A stretch of DNA of 64,000 bases from contig CAWKCO010000011.1 of NCBI GenBank assembly GCA_963848175.1, positions 372,001 to 436,000 of the forward strand. Direction: 5' to 3'. The DNA is from JAMZMI01 sp963848175. Lineage in GTDB: Bacteria > Bacteroidota > Bacteroidia > Cytophagales > Cyclobacteriaceae. The translations under genes were made by a program, and so were the position numbers. Shown here in pieces: positions 27,341-39,150 of this stretch. The notes beneath the pieces are model-generated. The model made no database searches, was not told the DNA's origin, and saw only the letters and a program-made list of their open reading frames with translations. Position 1 is the stretch's first letter; each line of letters opens with the position of its first letter.

Positions 27341-27631
27341 TAAATTTCTTTTGGACCATTTTCATGAGACGCCTGTTTAACTTCGAAACCCACTATGCAT
27401 CTCATCAGCCCTCCCAACACCACTCGGCGTACAATCCTCGTGGGAGGTGTTCCCATTCATAGAATTTCAGAAATGCGCTTAAAGTAATAGGAAAACATCG
27501 ATTAGTAAAAAAGTTCCCGAGTGAGAAGCTATACGCTCTATGTAATCACTATACTCGCACATCTACTAACAGATCGGCACCCTCCATTTCCACACCGAAC
27601 AGTTTTCCTATCAAATCCCTATCTTTGATAT

Positions 27632-27820
27632 ATGAGCAGAGAACAAGTAAAAACAGCTATTAGTGAACTCTTAGATACTACGCCTGAACAAGTACTTCTT
27701 GAGGTTTTTGATTATCTAAAATCTGTACAAGGAAAATCAAACGAGGCTGTTTCGCTATCGCAAAACCTACGAACGATCTTAACTGAAGATAAAGAACTGC
27801 TGGAAAGGCTGGCTCAATGA
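27632..27820 (+). CDS. Small antitoxin-like protein of a Doc module
   Basis: 62 aa, starting MSREQVKTAISELLDTTPEQ, with an amphipathic EVFDYLKSVQ helix and a C-terminal acidic LTEDKELLERLAQ. Small proteins of this type precede Doc toxins in many Bacteroidota and Cyanobacteria. The stop overlaps the toxin ATG (ATGA), the usual toxin-antitoxin arrangement. Neutralisation of the downstream toxin is inferred from position. Confidence 0.7.
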   Translation: MSREQVKTAISELLDTTPEQVLLEVFDYLKSVQGKSNEAVSLSQNLRTILTEDKELLERLAQ

Positions 27821-28197
27821 TCTCAGAAAAAGAAGTCCTAGAAATCCACGCCATTCTCATCGAACGATTTGGTGGGACTTATGGAGTTCGAGATAGAGAA
27901 CTGCTCGATTCAGCATTAAATCGACCCTATCAAACATTTGATGGAAAGGAGCTTTACCCATCACCAATTGACAAGGCTGCTGCAATCCTTGAAAGCATCG
28001 TCAAGAACCACCCATTTACAGATGGTAATAAACGAACCGGTTATGTTCTAGCTAGACTTCTTCTGATGAACGAACAATTGGACATTCACGCTGAACAAGA
28101 CCCGAAATATCAATTAGTGATTTCAATTTCAACTGGAGAGCTGAGCTTTGATCAAATCAAGGAATGGCTCGAAAAGAACTCAAGATATAAGCGCTGA
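27817..28197 (+). CDS. doc: Fic/Doc-family death-on-curing toxin
   Basis: 126 aa with the Doc signature KNHPFTDGNKRTGYVLARLL (H-P-F-x-D-G-N-K-R). The Doc-type N-terminal GGTYGVRDRELLDSALNRP and LYPSPIDKAAAILESI are also present. The Phe/Asp form of the motif matches phosphotransferase-type Doc proteins that inactivate EF-Tu. It is translationally coupled to the upstream antitoxin. The motif is complete, so the module is probably functional. The 345 bases that follow (28198-28543) hold no gene. Confidence 0.88.
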   Translation: MISEKEVLEIHAILIERFGGTYGVRDRELLDSALNRPYQTFDGKELYPSPIDKAAAILESIVKNHPFTDGNKRTGYVLARLLLMNEQLDIHAEQDPKYQLVISISTGELSFDQIKEWLEKNSRYKR

Positions 28198-28543
28198 TAG
28201 GAAGAAGACTAGCCGGATGGAATCAGTGCTCCTCGACCGTCAACCTGCTTCTGAGATTTTCACTAGCACAGGTTGTCTCAGCAAAGTTAGGCACATATGC
28301 ACTTAGCTGATCGTTTCAACTCAACTCTGACCCAACCCACTACCTCACCTCCCAAAAAATTTCAAAGTAAGAAATTGAATTTACTGAAGTTAGCTCATCT
28401 TACTCTTTTCATCCCACCTATCCACTCAAGATATTTCAATCACCCCATTTTACAATTATGAATTATCTTGCCGCTCCAAAGTGAAAACGATTGCGAAATC
28501 AATTTCACTGTGAACTTCAAAACTACAACTAACGATTTTACCA

Positions 28544-29530
28544 ATGACAAAACTGTACCCACTCAAGTTTGAGACCATATACAAAGACAAAATATGGGGA
28601 GGAACGAAAATCAAAGATGTACTAGGAAAGGACTTTGGCAGTCTGCCCAACTGTGGTGAAACTTGGGAGCTCTCTGGCGTACCTGGCGATATTTCTATCG
28701 CAAAGGAAGGCGCGCTGAAAGGCCAATCTTTGGTTGATTTGATCAACGAATATAAAGGCGAATTGCTGGGCGAACGTGTATATAAAAAGTTTGGAAATGA
28801 ATTTCCTCTTTTGATCAAGTTCATTGATGCCAACGACGATCTTTCAGTTCAGGTACACCCTGATGACACAGTGGCAAAAGCCAAACACAATTCCTTCGGA
28901 AAAACAGAAATGTGGTACGTATTGCAAGCAGACAAAGGTGCCTCCTTGATTTCTGGCTTCAACCAAACTGTCACCAAGGAAGAATATCTCGCCAAATTCG
29001 AAGAAGGCAAGCTCATGGACATTCTCAACCGCGAGCAGGTAGCAGATGGTGATGTTTTCTTCTTGCCAGCAGGCCGTGTGCATACCATAGGCAAAGGCCT
29101 TTTGATTGCGGAGATACAGCAAACGTCTGACGTGACGTACAGAATCTACGATTTTGATCGTGTAGATGCCAATGGCAAAGGCCGTGAGCTGCATTGCGAC
29201 GAGGCAATAGAGGTGATGGACTTCCAAAAGCATGACCAATACAAAACGCCTTACACAGACAAGAAGGATGAGAAATTACCATTGGTGACGAGCCAGTATT
29301 TCTCTACCAGTAAATACAATTTAACCTCAGACAAAGCGATCGATTTGTCTGCCGAGGATAGTTTCAAAATCTACATCTGTGTAGATGGTGCAGTTTCGGT
29401 GAAATCAGCAGAAGGAACAACTACGTTGAAAAAAGGTGAAGTGGTGTTGATCCCTGCTTCTATGAAGCAATATACGCTCAGCCCAGAAGGTGGTAGTGGC
29501 ACGGTGCTTGAGTCGTACGTGCCGGCGTAA
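28544..29530 (+). CDS. manA: Mannose-6-phosphate isomerase (type I)
   Basis: 328 aa cupin isomerase interconverting fructose-6-phosphate and mannose-6-phosphate. Zinc ligands are visible in LSVQVHPDDTVA (Gln, His), GKTEMWYVL (Glu) and PAGRVHTIGKG (His). The start MTKLYPLKFETIYKDKIWGG is conserved. It is a single gene with a strong terminator, convergent with the DUF1059 gene. Confidence 0.92.
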   Translation: MTKLYPLKFETIYKDKIWGGTKIKDVLGKDFGSLPNCGETWELSGVPGDISIAKEGALKGQSLVDLINEYKGELLGERVYKKFGNEFPLLIKFIDANDDLSVQVHPDDTVAKAKHNSFGKTEMWYVLQADKGASLISGFNQTVTKEEYLAKFEEGKLMDILNREQVADGDVFFLPAGRVHTIGKGLLIAEIQQTSDVTYRIYDFDRVDANGKGRELHCDEAIEVMDFQKHDQYKTPYTDKKDEKLPLVTSQYFSTSKYNLTSDKAIDLSAEDSFKIYICVDGAVSVKSAEGTTTLKKGEVVLIPASMKQYTLSPEGGSGTVLESYVPA

Positions 29531-29550
29531 ATCATCCCTTTTTATACTAG

Positions 29551-29588
29551 AAACGCCCATGCGAATTGATTCGCATGGGCGTTTTTTT
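29551..29588 (+). terminator. Rho-independent terminator of manA
   Basis: AAACGCCCATGCGAA-TTGA-TTCGCATGGGCGTTT with a seven-T tail, 20 bases after the stop. Confidence 0.9.
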
Positions 29589-29607
29589 ATTCTCGATGTG
29601 TATGTTT

Positions 29608-29835
29608 TCACAAGGCATCAAACTCTTCTCTTTTCTTCTGAAACCAAGCTCCCAATCCCCCAGGAGATCGCATAACCTTGCGCATCCCGTCCATAGCTTC
29701 TAAATGAGCGACATCACCTTTCTGTGCCATTTCCATGCCATGCTGTCTACTTTGCTCGGCCATTTGATCAAACGTTTTACCGTGAAATTGGAGATCGCAA
29801 CCTCCTCCGAGCTGCCTACAGGTCATCGTTTTCAT
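29608..29835 (-). CDS. Small DUF1059-family protein
   Basis: 75 aa. It starts MKTMTCRQLGGGCDLQFHG and contains FDQMAEQSRQHGMEMAQKGD, the two halves of DUF1059 (Cys at 6 and 13, then a helix). A helical SPGGLGAWFQKKREEFDAL tail follows. Function unknown; no signal peptide. Confidence 0.8.
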   Translation of the reverse strand: MKTMTCRQLGGGCDLQFHGKTFDQMAEQSRQHGMEMAQKGDVAHLEAMDGMRKVMRSPGGLGAWFQKKREEFDAL

Positions 29836-29919
29836 TCTTTCTTTGCTTTTGGATTCAAATCAAGTTACGCCCATTGTGGCAGAATAAGAAAAATTAAAAA
29901 CGATCTTCTTGAGTTATCA

Positions 29920-29956
29920 AAAAAAAGCACGGACAAAAATGCCCGTGCCTTTTTAA
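29920..29956 (-). terminator. Terminator of propeller gene A
   Basis: GCACGG / CCGTGC stem with A- and T-runs on its two sides, just beyond the gene A stop. The same type of stem follows genes B, C, D and E. Confidence 0.75.
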
Positions 29957-29982
29957 CTAATCTGGTTCTTAATCAGATAATA

Positions 29983-32900
29983 TTATTTCACAATTAATCT
30001 CTGAGCCCATTGTTTCATTCCATTATTGAATTTGACCAGGTACACCCCTGTTTGATTCAATTCTGGAATATTGATCTTGACACTAGACTCTACACTTGAA
30101 AACTGCTTCTCAAAAATCAGCTTACCGTCGAGACCAATGATCTGCATACTAAACTTAGAAATCTGAGATGCGTCTATAGTTAAGTCACTGCCGATAGTCA
30201 TGGGATTAGGGTAAAGTTTCAAATCAGCAACCATGTAAACCTCAGGGTTACCAATTTTTCTTGAGCCACTGCTGAAATTGAATACGCCCCATCCCCCATT
30301 AGAATAACTAGCTGTAGTCAAGTTTGTCTCTTCATGTAGTAGTACCCAGTCGTTAGAATCGTTACTTCCGTAGCATTGGAAATTCTTAAATCCGCGATCT
30401 GGTGCATTTGGCTTGATACTGATTTTATCGGGGTTGATAGCGTTTCCAGCACCCAGATCTAACCACAACCACGATGTAGCACTATTGCCTACTACCCAGC
30501 CAGCTGTGGTATTATCATACGCTCTGTAAGCATTTGACGCATCAGGACTTCCATATACAGCAGTACTTGTGCTTGTTAGAGCTGGCCATGGATACCCAGC
30601 AGGACCAGATCCCCACCAGATATTTTGAATATTGATAGGGTTGCCTACTGAGCCCCCATAGGAACTAATCATCAAATATCTGTATGAAGTACCTCCACCA
30701 GCAGCATTCACGTTCACTTGAATGAATTTGGTGGTAGTTAAATTAGCCGCATCGTAAGCCACGATACTCAAATACTGCCCGCTACCTTGCGTAGTATTAT
30801 TCCATGTTAGGCTATTGAATGGCGCAGAATTATCAGTTGATACTAAAGTACTTCCCACGTACAGCTCCACCTTAGTCACAGCGTTATCATCTGTAGCAGT
30901 GTAATTTACTGTGATATTATTGCCTACTAGAAAGTTTGCATTGTTGCTAGGGGAAGTGATATTCACGACTGGTGCTTGATTCTGAGTAGACCCACCTGTA
31001 ATTTCTCTTCGGATAGCTCCACCACCAGCGGTAGATGCATATAGATACTTCTTACCACTATTTTCAATCACTCGGGCTCCTGTAAGTCCACCAAACTCAA
31101 TACCATCAGTCCAATCTTGCCATGAGACATTATTGCCACTTACGGTACCTTTGTAGATTCCGTATGGCTGTTGCATTTTATGATCATAGTAAACAGCAAA
31201 CATTGTATTGCCATCACCAGCAACACCACCTTTACTTGAAAATGTATAGTCAGCTGATACCTGGCTATACCAGCTTGGTGTATTAATTCCCTGTGCAATG
31301 CTTGGTGTCATAACTGTATTGAAGCTATTCCCTCCATCATTGGACAACATATACTTGTATTGCCCCCCAATGTTTGCTGCATAGGCCACCATCACTTGGC
31401 TTCCGTTCATCCATGCGTATACATCAGAATCCCATCCACTACCCGAAACAATTGGGCTACTGGTGATGCTCCAAGAACCTCCACTTTTCGTGGCTTTATA
31501 GAGCCCTTGATTACCTCCACTTACATGCGTGAAAAAGAAGATGTCTGGGTTAGTCGGGTGAGGCGCAATCGATCGAATCCACATTCCACTACCACCAATA
31601 AATTGAAGATTTGAAGAACCATTAGCTGAAGCCCACAAGTCATCAATCATGTAAAGTCCCTCATTGTTCACTCCAAAGAATACGCGATCTTTTTTCGCTG
31701 GAGAAACAGCCACCTCTCTATATCTACCTTCATTTGCATAAAAACCTGCATCATAGCCTTTATCAGTACCTGGTACTTTAACCCAGCTATCGCTTGTGCT
31801 ATGGGAGTTAAGCACTTTGACCCATATTGATGACTGTGGAGACCAGTTACATATTCCTCCATAACAAGAAGGTGAACCAACAGAAACCACGATAGATTTA
31901 CCATTGGCATACCCTATGTCCACCGCTTGAATATCAGATATTTGACCAGCCCATCTCATCTGAGCATTGCTCCAAGAAAAACCATTGTCCCAGCTTTCAA
32001 CCCATCCATTGTCTGCCATGGCCTGAATCACGTAATTGTCATGAGCCACTACATCATAGGTATAAGTACTGGCCGTTCCCTTACTAGAATAGGTTGGACT
32101 TCCTCCTAGGTTATAATTATAATTTGGGTTGCAATATTTGTTGTTCCAAGCCCATCCCCAAGTAGAACTATTTGGTGTTGCTTGGAAGATGGTTTGGTTG
32201 GTAGTAGACCAAATGGCTCTACCCCAATTAGCAGGCGTATAATGTGTTACCCTTGGGTTTGGCGTTGCTTGATCCCATCCAGTATCGTACCCAGACTGAC
32301 CATCCCATATTTTCTTCCAAGAATAACTAGACACATTGTTTCCACTCCAATTGAACGTTCCTTCGTAAAGACCTGGTCTGTCTCCCAAAATAGCCATGGT
32401 CACTTTATGACTACTACCTGTAGACCTTGGATCCACCTCTGGATACCAATATTTGGCATTACCATCTACACCAGACATCTTTTGCTGCCAATTAATTGAA
32501 GACGTGCTAGTCACATACAAGTCATGATTAAACGTACCGTACAAGTATTGGCCATTTGCACTTAAAGATACCCCTGAATTGGTACCTGGATCATTGCCTA
32601 ATGGAAACCAGTTTGCACCACCGTTTGTACTCTTATATACACCTTGGGCGGTTCCCATATACACGTTGTTAGAATTGTTTTTGTCATACTGAATGGTGTA
32701 AACATTTCTATTTGCCGACTGATTGTTCGTGATGTTTATGGTCGTCCAAGAACTACCTCCATTTATGGTTCTATAAAGCACAACTGGGCCATTCTGAGAA
32801 AGACCAAAGTATCCCGCAAAATCACTATCATCTCTCCAGCCCACACCTGCAATCGCGTTGTTTTGGTTGTTAGGATCTACAGCTATTGCTCCGATAGACA

Positions 32901-33249
32901 TTTTTTTTGTTTGACCGATAATACTGAAGTTATTACCACCGTCATTTGATACCTCCAAGCCATATAGTGTACCTACGAACATCTTGCTAGAGTTGCCTTG
33001 AGGTATGCCCACAGCATAGACTCGGTTTTGCTTTAGATTACCCTTATGGTGCCATGTGTTACCATTGTCGGTAGTTTCATATATCCCCTCCATATCGGAT
33101 GCGAGGATGACTCTGTTTGGTGTGTTGGGATCACACACAAGATCTTGCACCTGGCCACCAGCTCCGGGGTTGATAGACTCCCATTGTGCGAATGTCGGCA
33201 AGGCAAACAAGCACAAAAGACTTAATAAAATGGTTAATTTTCTCATCAT
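29983..33249 (-). CDS. Paralog A: exported GH74/BNR-like propeller with Big_7, F5/8C and T9SS tail
   Basis: 1088 aa. Signal peptide 1-21 (LLCLFALPTFAQ), then the propeller starting QWESINPGAGGQVQDLVCDP and LASDMEGIYETTDNG. Asp-box-type turns recur (TDNGNTW, TINGGSSW, STNGGANW, SWDNGFSW). A bacterial Ig-like domain follows (about 755-850, PVVNITSPSNNANFLVG, VTKVELYVG), then a discoidin/F5-8C-like domain (about 860-1000, YRYLMIS ... WLWLDLGAGN). The T9SS type A tail begins LKLYPNPMTIG and ends LIVK. Predicted to cross the outer membrane through type IX secretion and act on or bind an extracellular glycan. The Asp in SDMEG matches the position of the GH74 general base; I could not find an equivalent of the second catalytic Asp, so activity is uncertain. 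Confidence 0.85.
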   Translation of the reverse strand: MMRKLTILLSLLCLFALPTFAQWESINPGAGGQVQDLVCDPNTPNRVILASDMEGIYETTDNGNTWHHKGNLKQNRVYAVGIPQGNSSKMFVGTLYGLEVSNDGGNNFSIIGQTKKMSIGAIAVDPNNQNNAIAGVGWRDDSDFAGYFGLSQNGPVVLYRTINGGSSWTTINITNNQSANRNVYTIQYDKNNSNNVYMGTAQGVYKSTNGGANWFPLGNDPGTNSGVSLSANGQYLYGTFNHDLYVTSTSSINWQQKMSGVDGNAKYWYPEVDPRSTGSSHKVTMAILGDRPGLYEGTFNWSGNNVSSYSWKKIWDGQSGYDTGWDQATPNPRVTHYTPANWGRAIWSTTNQTIFQATPNSSTWGWAWNNKYCNPNYNYNLGGSPTYSSKGTASTYTYDVVAHDNYVIQAMADNGWVESWDNGFSWSNAQMRWAGQISDIQAVDIGYANGKSIVVSVGSPSCYGGICNWSPQSSIWVKVLNSHSTSDSWVKVPGTDKGYDAGFYANEGRYREVAVSPAKKDRVFFGVNNEGLYMIDDLWASANGSSNLQFIGGSGMWIRSIAPHPTNPDIFFFTHVSGGNQGLYKATKSGGSWSITSSPIVSGSGWDSDVYAWMNGSQVMVAYAANIGGQYKYMLSNDGGNSFNTVMTPSIAQGINTPSWYSQVSADYTFSSKGGVAGDGNTMFAVYYDHKMQQPYGIYKGTVSGNNVSWQDWTDGIEFGGLTGARVIENSGKKYLYASTAGGGAIRREITGGSTQNQAPVVNITSPSNNANFLVGNNITVNYTATDDNAVTKVELYVGSTLVSTDNSAPFNSLTWNNTTQGSGQYLSIVAYDAANLTTTKFIQVNVNAAGGGTSYRYLMISSYGGSVGNPINIQNIWWGSGPAGYPWPALTSTSTAVYGSPDASNAYRAYDNTTAGWVVGNSATSWLWLDLGAGNAINPDKISIKPNAPDRGFKNFQCYGSNDSNDWVLLHEETNLTTASYSNGGWGVFNFSSGSRKIGNPEVYMVADLKLYPNPMTIGSDLTIDASQISKFSMQIIGLDGKLIFEKQFSSVESSVKINIPELNQTGVYLVKFNNGMKQWAQRLIVK

Positions 33250-33735
33250 TTTTTTTGATTTTTTTGTTATAGTTTACGTAATACTCACTTATCTCCTAAG
33301 AGATTTACCCTGCAAACTAGAAAGGAAAAAGACTGATGCGCTGAGAATTAGCGAGCACAGAGTAACTAATTAACCCTGTCGATGAAAGCACTTAAAATTT
33401 CGATATTATCAATATAATTGTCAATAAAATAATATTCATCAAATATTACAGGTCATTTTATTGAAATTTCATCAACTTCAATATTCTTATTTTTAAACTC
33501 AAAGAGAAATAGGAGACCACTACAGACACAATTATCTTGATTCTAGTGAATAAATATGCTTAAAGAAATTATGTGATGTTTTAAAAAAATTATTTCCTCT
33601 CAACAATTTTCTCTTATACCTGAAAGGTAAATCGTGATAATTAAATCCACACACATAAAATGACCGAGACTTGTTAATTAAACCAGGAGCAAAAACGACA
33701 TCCAAATTAACATCCCTACACTTACTACAATAAAA
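33250..33735. other. Intergenic leader of gene A and spacer to gene B
   Basis: No gene seen. A short stem ATCTC-CTAA-GAGAT lies at 33291-33304, about 42 bp upstream of the gene A start. The rest is AT-rich. Confidence 0.5.
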
Positions 33736-33766
33736 AAAAGCACAGACCAAAATGGCCCGTGCTTTG
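33736..33766 (-). terminator. Terminator of pseudogene B
   Basis: AGCACAGACC-AAAAT-GGCCCGTGCT imperfect stem next to an A-run, of the same type as the stems behind A, C, D and E but with mismatches. Confidence 0.5.
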
Positions 33767-33792
33767 AATTGGTTAATTATTTCAACTGTATT

Positions 33793-36700
33793 TTACTTCA
33801 CAATCAGCTTCTGCGCCCATTGCTTCATTCCATTGTTAAACTTCACAAGGTACATCCCTGTTTGATTCAACTCGGAAACATTGATCTTGATGCTAGACTC
33901 TACACTAGAAAACTGCTTCTCAAAGATGATTTTTCCGTCGAGACCGATGATTTGCATATTGAACTGAGACATCTCAGATGCATCTATTGTCAAGTCACTG
34001 CCTATAGTCATTGGGTTTGGATAGAGTTTAAGTCCGACTGCAATCGCTACATCGTGGATTACGACTTCTCTTGATCCACCGCTAAAGCTAAGAGTAGCCC
34101 ATCCTTCATAATAATCACTGGTTGTTAAGTTTTCCTGATAAAATAATGATGTCCAACTAGCAGTGGTAGAATTCCTTCCTTCACAGGAAATTGCTGAAAT
34201 CCATTTTGGCTGGTCACGGCCTTTATTACTATCTTATCTGGCGCAAGTTGATTACCTGCACCCAAGTCAATTACAATACGACCCCAACTATTAGAACCTA
34301 CATTCCAAGTGGATGAGCTGAAATCGTAAACTTTGTAAGCATTACTGAGGTCTGTACTGCCATAAGTAATGGCCGATCCATTCGAAGTTAACGCTGTGCT
34401 AGGGAGTGTATTCGACCCTTCAACCACCAATTAAATATTGTTGAAATAACAATATTCTGACCAGAAGTGGTAGCCCCATTAAATCCCGTAAATTTGAGAT
34501 ACGTAGTACCATTCAATCCTCCACCAGCAGCATTTACGTTTACTTGAATGAAATCGGTTGTTGTGAGATTAGCTGCATCGTAAGCCACTATACTCAAATA
34601 CTGTCCACTACCTTGAGAAGCATTATTCCACGTCAGGCTATTGAAAGGTGCAGAATTATCGGTTGATATCTAAAGTACTTCCCACATACAGCTCTACCTT
34701 AGTCACAGCGTTATCATCTGTGGCTGTGTAGTTCACTGTGATGTTGTTACCTACAGTAAAATTCGCATTGTTAGAGGAGATGTGATATTCACAACTGGAG
34801 CCTGGTTAGTACCACCGCCAACACCACTCTCTACTGGAAAATCTCTTCTAAGCAAACCTGCTCCAGGAGTAGACATATAAAGTTTTCTATTAGCTCCTGA
34901 GCCATCTAATTTCATAGCAGTTGCTCCACCAAAGTATAGATTGCTACCTGTCCAATTTGTCCAATTTACAGTGCCATTAGGTTGTATAGCTCCTTTATAA
35001 ATCCCATGAGATAACTGCATATCATGATCATAGTAGTTCGTCAAGATTGTGTTTTCAGCACCTAATACACCACCAAAGTTTTGATAATAAAAATCACCCC
35101 CTACTGTGTTTTCCCAATAAGGGTTATTATTCACGACTGTATTGGTGTTTTTGGTAATAACAGTATTCCAACCAGCATTACCAAGCTTTAAGCGTCCCAC
35201 ATAAGGATCATTCTCACCTGAAGACGTTTGAGCTGTGTAGAAAATTCTTGTTTGACCCTCATGAACCCAGACTGATACATCTGCATTGTTTCCATAACCT
35301 GAAAGTAGTTTGGTAAAACTCCAATTATTTCCACTTTTAGTTCCTTGCCAAAGACCGTGAGTACTCTTGTCCCCAGGCCCCCCATTGGTATTGGTTACAT
35401 ATATAATATTCTGATTAGTAGGGTGCGGCACAATGCTTCTAGGCCAAAAACCGTCTCCACCAATTTTAGCAAAATTCTCAGCATTGCCATCTAGTGCTTC
35501 AGCAATGTGATCTATCCAATAAATCCCGTCATTGTTCACACCAAAGAAAACTCTATCCTTTTGAACTGGAGATACAGCCACCTCTCTAAAGCGACCTTCG
35601 TTCGCATTCCAATAAAATTGCTGAACCTTACTAGTATTTGACACCTGCTTCCAATTTTCAGTAGAGTAAATATCACTACCTATTTTCTTAACGAATACAT
35701 AAGAAGGCCTCCACTCCTCAGTACAGATACCACCATAACAACCTATACTACCAACGGTCACAGCAACTTTGTCACCATTAGGCAAAGTAGCGACATCAAC
35801 CGCCTGAGCATCAGTAAGATCAACTTGTTTTGTTCTTCTATTGTTCCATGAAATACCATTATCCCAACTTTCTACAACTCCATTATCCGCCTGAGCTTGA
35901 GCTATATAGTTACCAGACTTAGCCACATCGTAAGTAAATGTACTTGCAGTGCCTCTACTAGCAAATAATTCATTATAATACCCACCAACGGGCGTATCAC
36001 CTAATGGCTTATAGCAGTAAAGATTGTTCCAATTATAGTTCCCACTGTTAAAATCACCTCTATAAATCGTTTGATTTGTTGTTGACCAAATGGCTTTTGC
36101 CCAACCACCAGTATTAGGTGTGTAATGTGCGAATCTACAGTTAGGCTTACCTGCATCCCAACCATCAATGACATCATCATTTGTCCACTTTTGAATCCAG
36201 TTTGTATTATCAATACTGTTATCTCCGTAATTCCAAGTAATGATTCTTTCATAAAGCCCTTGTCTTTCCTGATCCATGGAAACTAATTACGTTATGTACG
36301 TTTCCTGTAGATCTAGAGTCTACTTCTGGCATCCAAAAGCTATGAGTTGGTAGATTTTTAGTGATTTCTTTCCAACTAACACCTCCGCCATTGGTAATAT
36401 CCGAAGTAAGTACCGCATAGATTCTAGCCTGAATCTTTTCTCCATTATCCATCATCTGGACTTGCATTGATAACATACGCTGCATAAAGAACTTTTCCAT
36501 CTGGACTTAAATAACAGCCTCTACCTCTTTTGGTACCAGAAGGAGCTTGAACTAAGTCCCAACTTGCTCCATTATTTGCACTACGGTATACCCCAAGAGC
36601 TGATCCCGCATAAACAACGTTTGAATTGTTAGTACTTTTATCATATTGAATGGTGAAAATATTTCGGTCAGCACCATTTCCAAAAGTTTTACGCTCCCAT

Positions 36701-37213
36701 TGCCATACGTTATTAATATTGACAAAACGGAAAATCTCAGCCACTCCATTTTTAGGAATATTATACTTCTTATCTAGAAAGTTATAATCATCTCTCCAAC
36801 CACCTGCAGCTATCACTTTGTTTGGATTAGTAGGATTAATGGCGATCGCTCCAATAGACTTACCTTTGGTTAAGTTCACAAGAGCAAAATCATCCCCTGA
36901 GTTTGAAGATGTGTGCAATCCGTAAAGTGTACCCACATACATTCTTTTCTGAATATTTGTATTTGAGCTATATGGTATGGCTACCGCATAGACACGATTC
37001 TGAAACAACTTTCCCTTATGATACCAATTGGCTCCATTGTCATCGCTGCGATAGATTCCTTCCATATCAGAGGCCAGAATCAAAGCTGATTGATGTTTGG
37101 ATCACATACTATATCCTGAACCTGACCACCCGCTCCCGGGTTAATTGATGTCCACTGCGCTTGAGCAATCACAGACATACTCATTAAAAAGATAGCAAAT
37201 AATTTTTCATCAT
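33793..37213 (-). pseudogene. Paralog B: propeller gene with many frameshifts
   Basis: Same architecture as paralog A: signal peptide (MMK then LFAIFLMSMSVIAQAQW in the next frame), propeller TSINPGAGGQVQDIV and ILASDMEGIYRSDDNG, Ig-like PVVNITSPL..., discoidin-like VIDLGAGNQLAPDK, and T9SS tail ending LIVK. The reading frame breaks near 37200, 37085, 36470, 36270, 34770, 34670, 34420 and 34170. Open pieces are 36445-37083, 36249-36500, 34751-36277, 34388-34597, 34125-34430 and 33793-34011. Eight or more indels in 3.4 kb suggest a pseudogene, although each may be a single-base sequence error. The conceptual protein is near 1130 aa. Confidence 0.85.
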
Positions 37214-37601
37214 TGTCTTTTGGGTTGTGGTTAAAAAAACTAAATCACCGCTGGCACGATGCTCTCACAGAATGAAATTACAACTATGACATTCCCATTT
37301 GGCTCATTTTTCGTAAGACCTGATAAAATTGTTTATTGAAGAGGCAGAAACCATCTGTTGATGGTATAATTTCAATTATTTCAACATAAAAGAGTTTTTA
37401 TTATATCATTTGATATACAAATAGAAAATACACCTTCGAAATTGTATTATTTTTATCCTACTTTCTGAAGTAATAGTCCTAATAGAGATTCAAAATGAAG
37501 GCAAAAAAAAATCTCTATTAATATTCTCCAACTGACAATCTCAATAATAAGCTTCATAAAAAACCCCGATCTACTTTAATCTTTATGCAAGAGATGGCAT
37601 A
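37214..37601. other. Spacer between genes B and C
   Basis: AT-rich, no gene or clear structure seen; it must hold the promoter of gene B. Confidence 0.4.
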
Positions 37602-37635
37602 AAAAAAGCACGAGCCGTTTGGCTCGTGCTTTTTT
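37602..37635 (-). terminator. Terminator of propeller gene C
   Basis: AGCACGAGCC-GTTT-GGCTCGTGCT, a perfect 10-base stem with A- and T-runs, identical to the one behind gene D at 42632. Confidence 0.9.
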
Positions 37636-39150
37636 ACTATTTGGTTCTTAATCAGGTGAGGTATTATCTCACGATGAGTTTTTGTACCCACTGATTAGTG
37701 CCATCATTGAATCGAATCATATATATTCCACTGTGATTCAGTTCATCAACTCTCAGTTTGATAGATGACTCCACACTAGAGAATTGCTTTTCAAAAATCA
37801 CTCTGCCCTCCATGCTAATGATCTGCATATTGAACTGCGAAAGCTCAGATGCATCTATGGTCAATTCTTGACCTATAGCCATTGGGTTAGGATAAAGCTT
37901 CACTTCTGAAAGACTAGCGATAGGAGCCGCATTTCTAGACCCTGAAGAGCACTTCTCTTTCACAATCACAGCATCCACCCACACGTCGTTGTTGTTGTTT
38001 CCTAAGAAGAAATCAACTCTAGAATCACTACTATTTTCACTCATTGTAAACTCTAAAGTGAAGTCTTGTACAGAGGTAGTCAGATTCACATTTTGAGATA
38101 AATAGTTAGTCCATGGGCTTGATCCTTTCAAGACTCCCACACGCATTGATCTAGACCCTGCAGCTTTTGCTTTGAAGATTACTTGATAGGTTTTGCCGCT
38201 AGTAAGTGAGCCAAGATTTGAATACAGCTGAACTTGAGAATCAGCATTTGATCCATTGCTAATGGTTACTTTCGCAGAATTACTTCCAGAAAGACCCGCT
38301 CCTGAAACAACTGCCCAACTTGCGTTAGCCCCTGCTCCAGTGTTGACATAGAATTGCCAGTTTGCAGTACCGCTATCAAATTCTCCATTACTCACAATAT
38401 TTGGATTATTACAAACTGGAGCAGATACAGTTACACCACATGTGGCAGTTTTGCTTCCGCTAACTGTAGTCACTGTAATAGTCGCTGAACCTGCAGCTAC
38501 TGCTGTTACTAAACCAGAGCTGCTAACAGTCGCAACAGAATTATTGCTTGAAGACCAAGTCACGCTCTTATCGGTTGCATTAGATGGAGAAACTGTCTCG
38601 TTTAAGTCTACCGTACCCCCAATTGTCATGTTGCTACCTGGGCAGCCACTAATAGAAACACTTGTTGGAATAATAGGGTTAGCACATTTCTCTCTTACTA
38701 TCACACCATCTATCCAAACATTGGCACTACTACCTCCCAAGAAGAAATTCAGTCGGGCATTATTGTCTGTTGTTGACATGGTCACGTCAAAACTGTAGGT
38801 AGCTGCTGAGCTACTCAAATTGATAGTATGTTCTCCATAGCCTGTCCATCCACCACCATCTTGGTGTAGTTGAACTCTCATCGTTCTGTTGGATACAGCT
38901 TTGGCTTGGTAGATCACCTCGTAGGTCTTTCCACTTACTAAGCTTACATTATTCCAAAACTGAATATCTGAACTTCCAACTGATCCACCATTGCTGATAT
39001 TGATCAATGCTGAATTGGTGCCTGATAGACCTCCATTGGTTACTACGGATGATGTAGCAGATGATCCATTTTGTCCAGAATAGGTAGACCAATTTGTAAG
39101 CGCATTGTCAAATTCTGCATTGGAGACCAAATTAGGGTTTGTGCAACCTC
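37604..39150 (-). repeat. 1.5-kb direct repeat, copy 1 (3' part and terminator of gene C)
   Basis: Nearly identical to 42634-44180 at a constant offset of 5030 bp with no indel that I could find. It covers the terminator, T9SS tail, last CBM, Big_2 and second-last CBM. The most diverged patch is the Big_2 segment near 38600-38635. Such uniform identity beside diverged propellers points to recent duplication or gene conversion. Confidence 0.85.
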
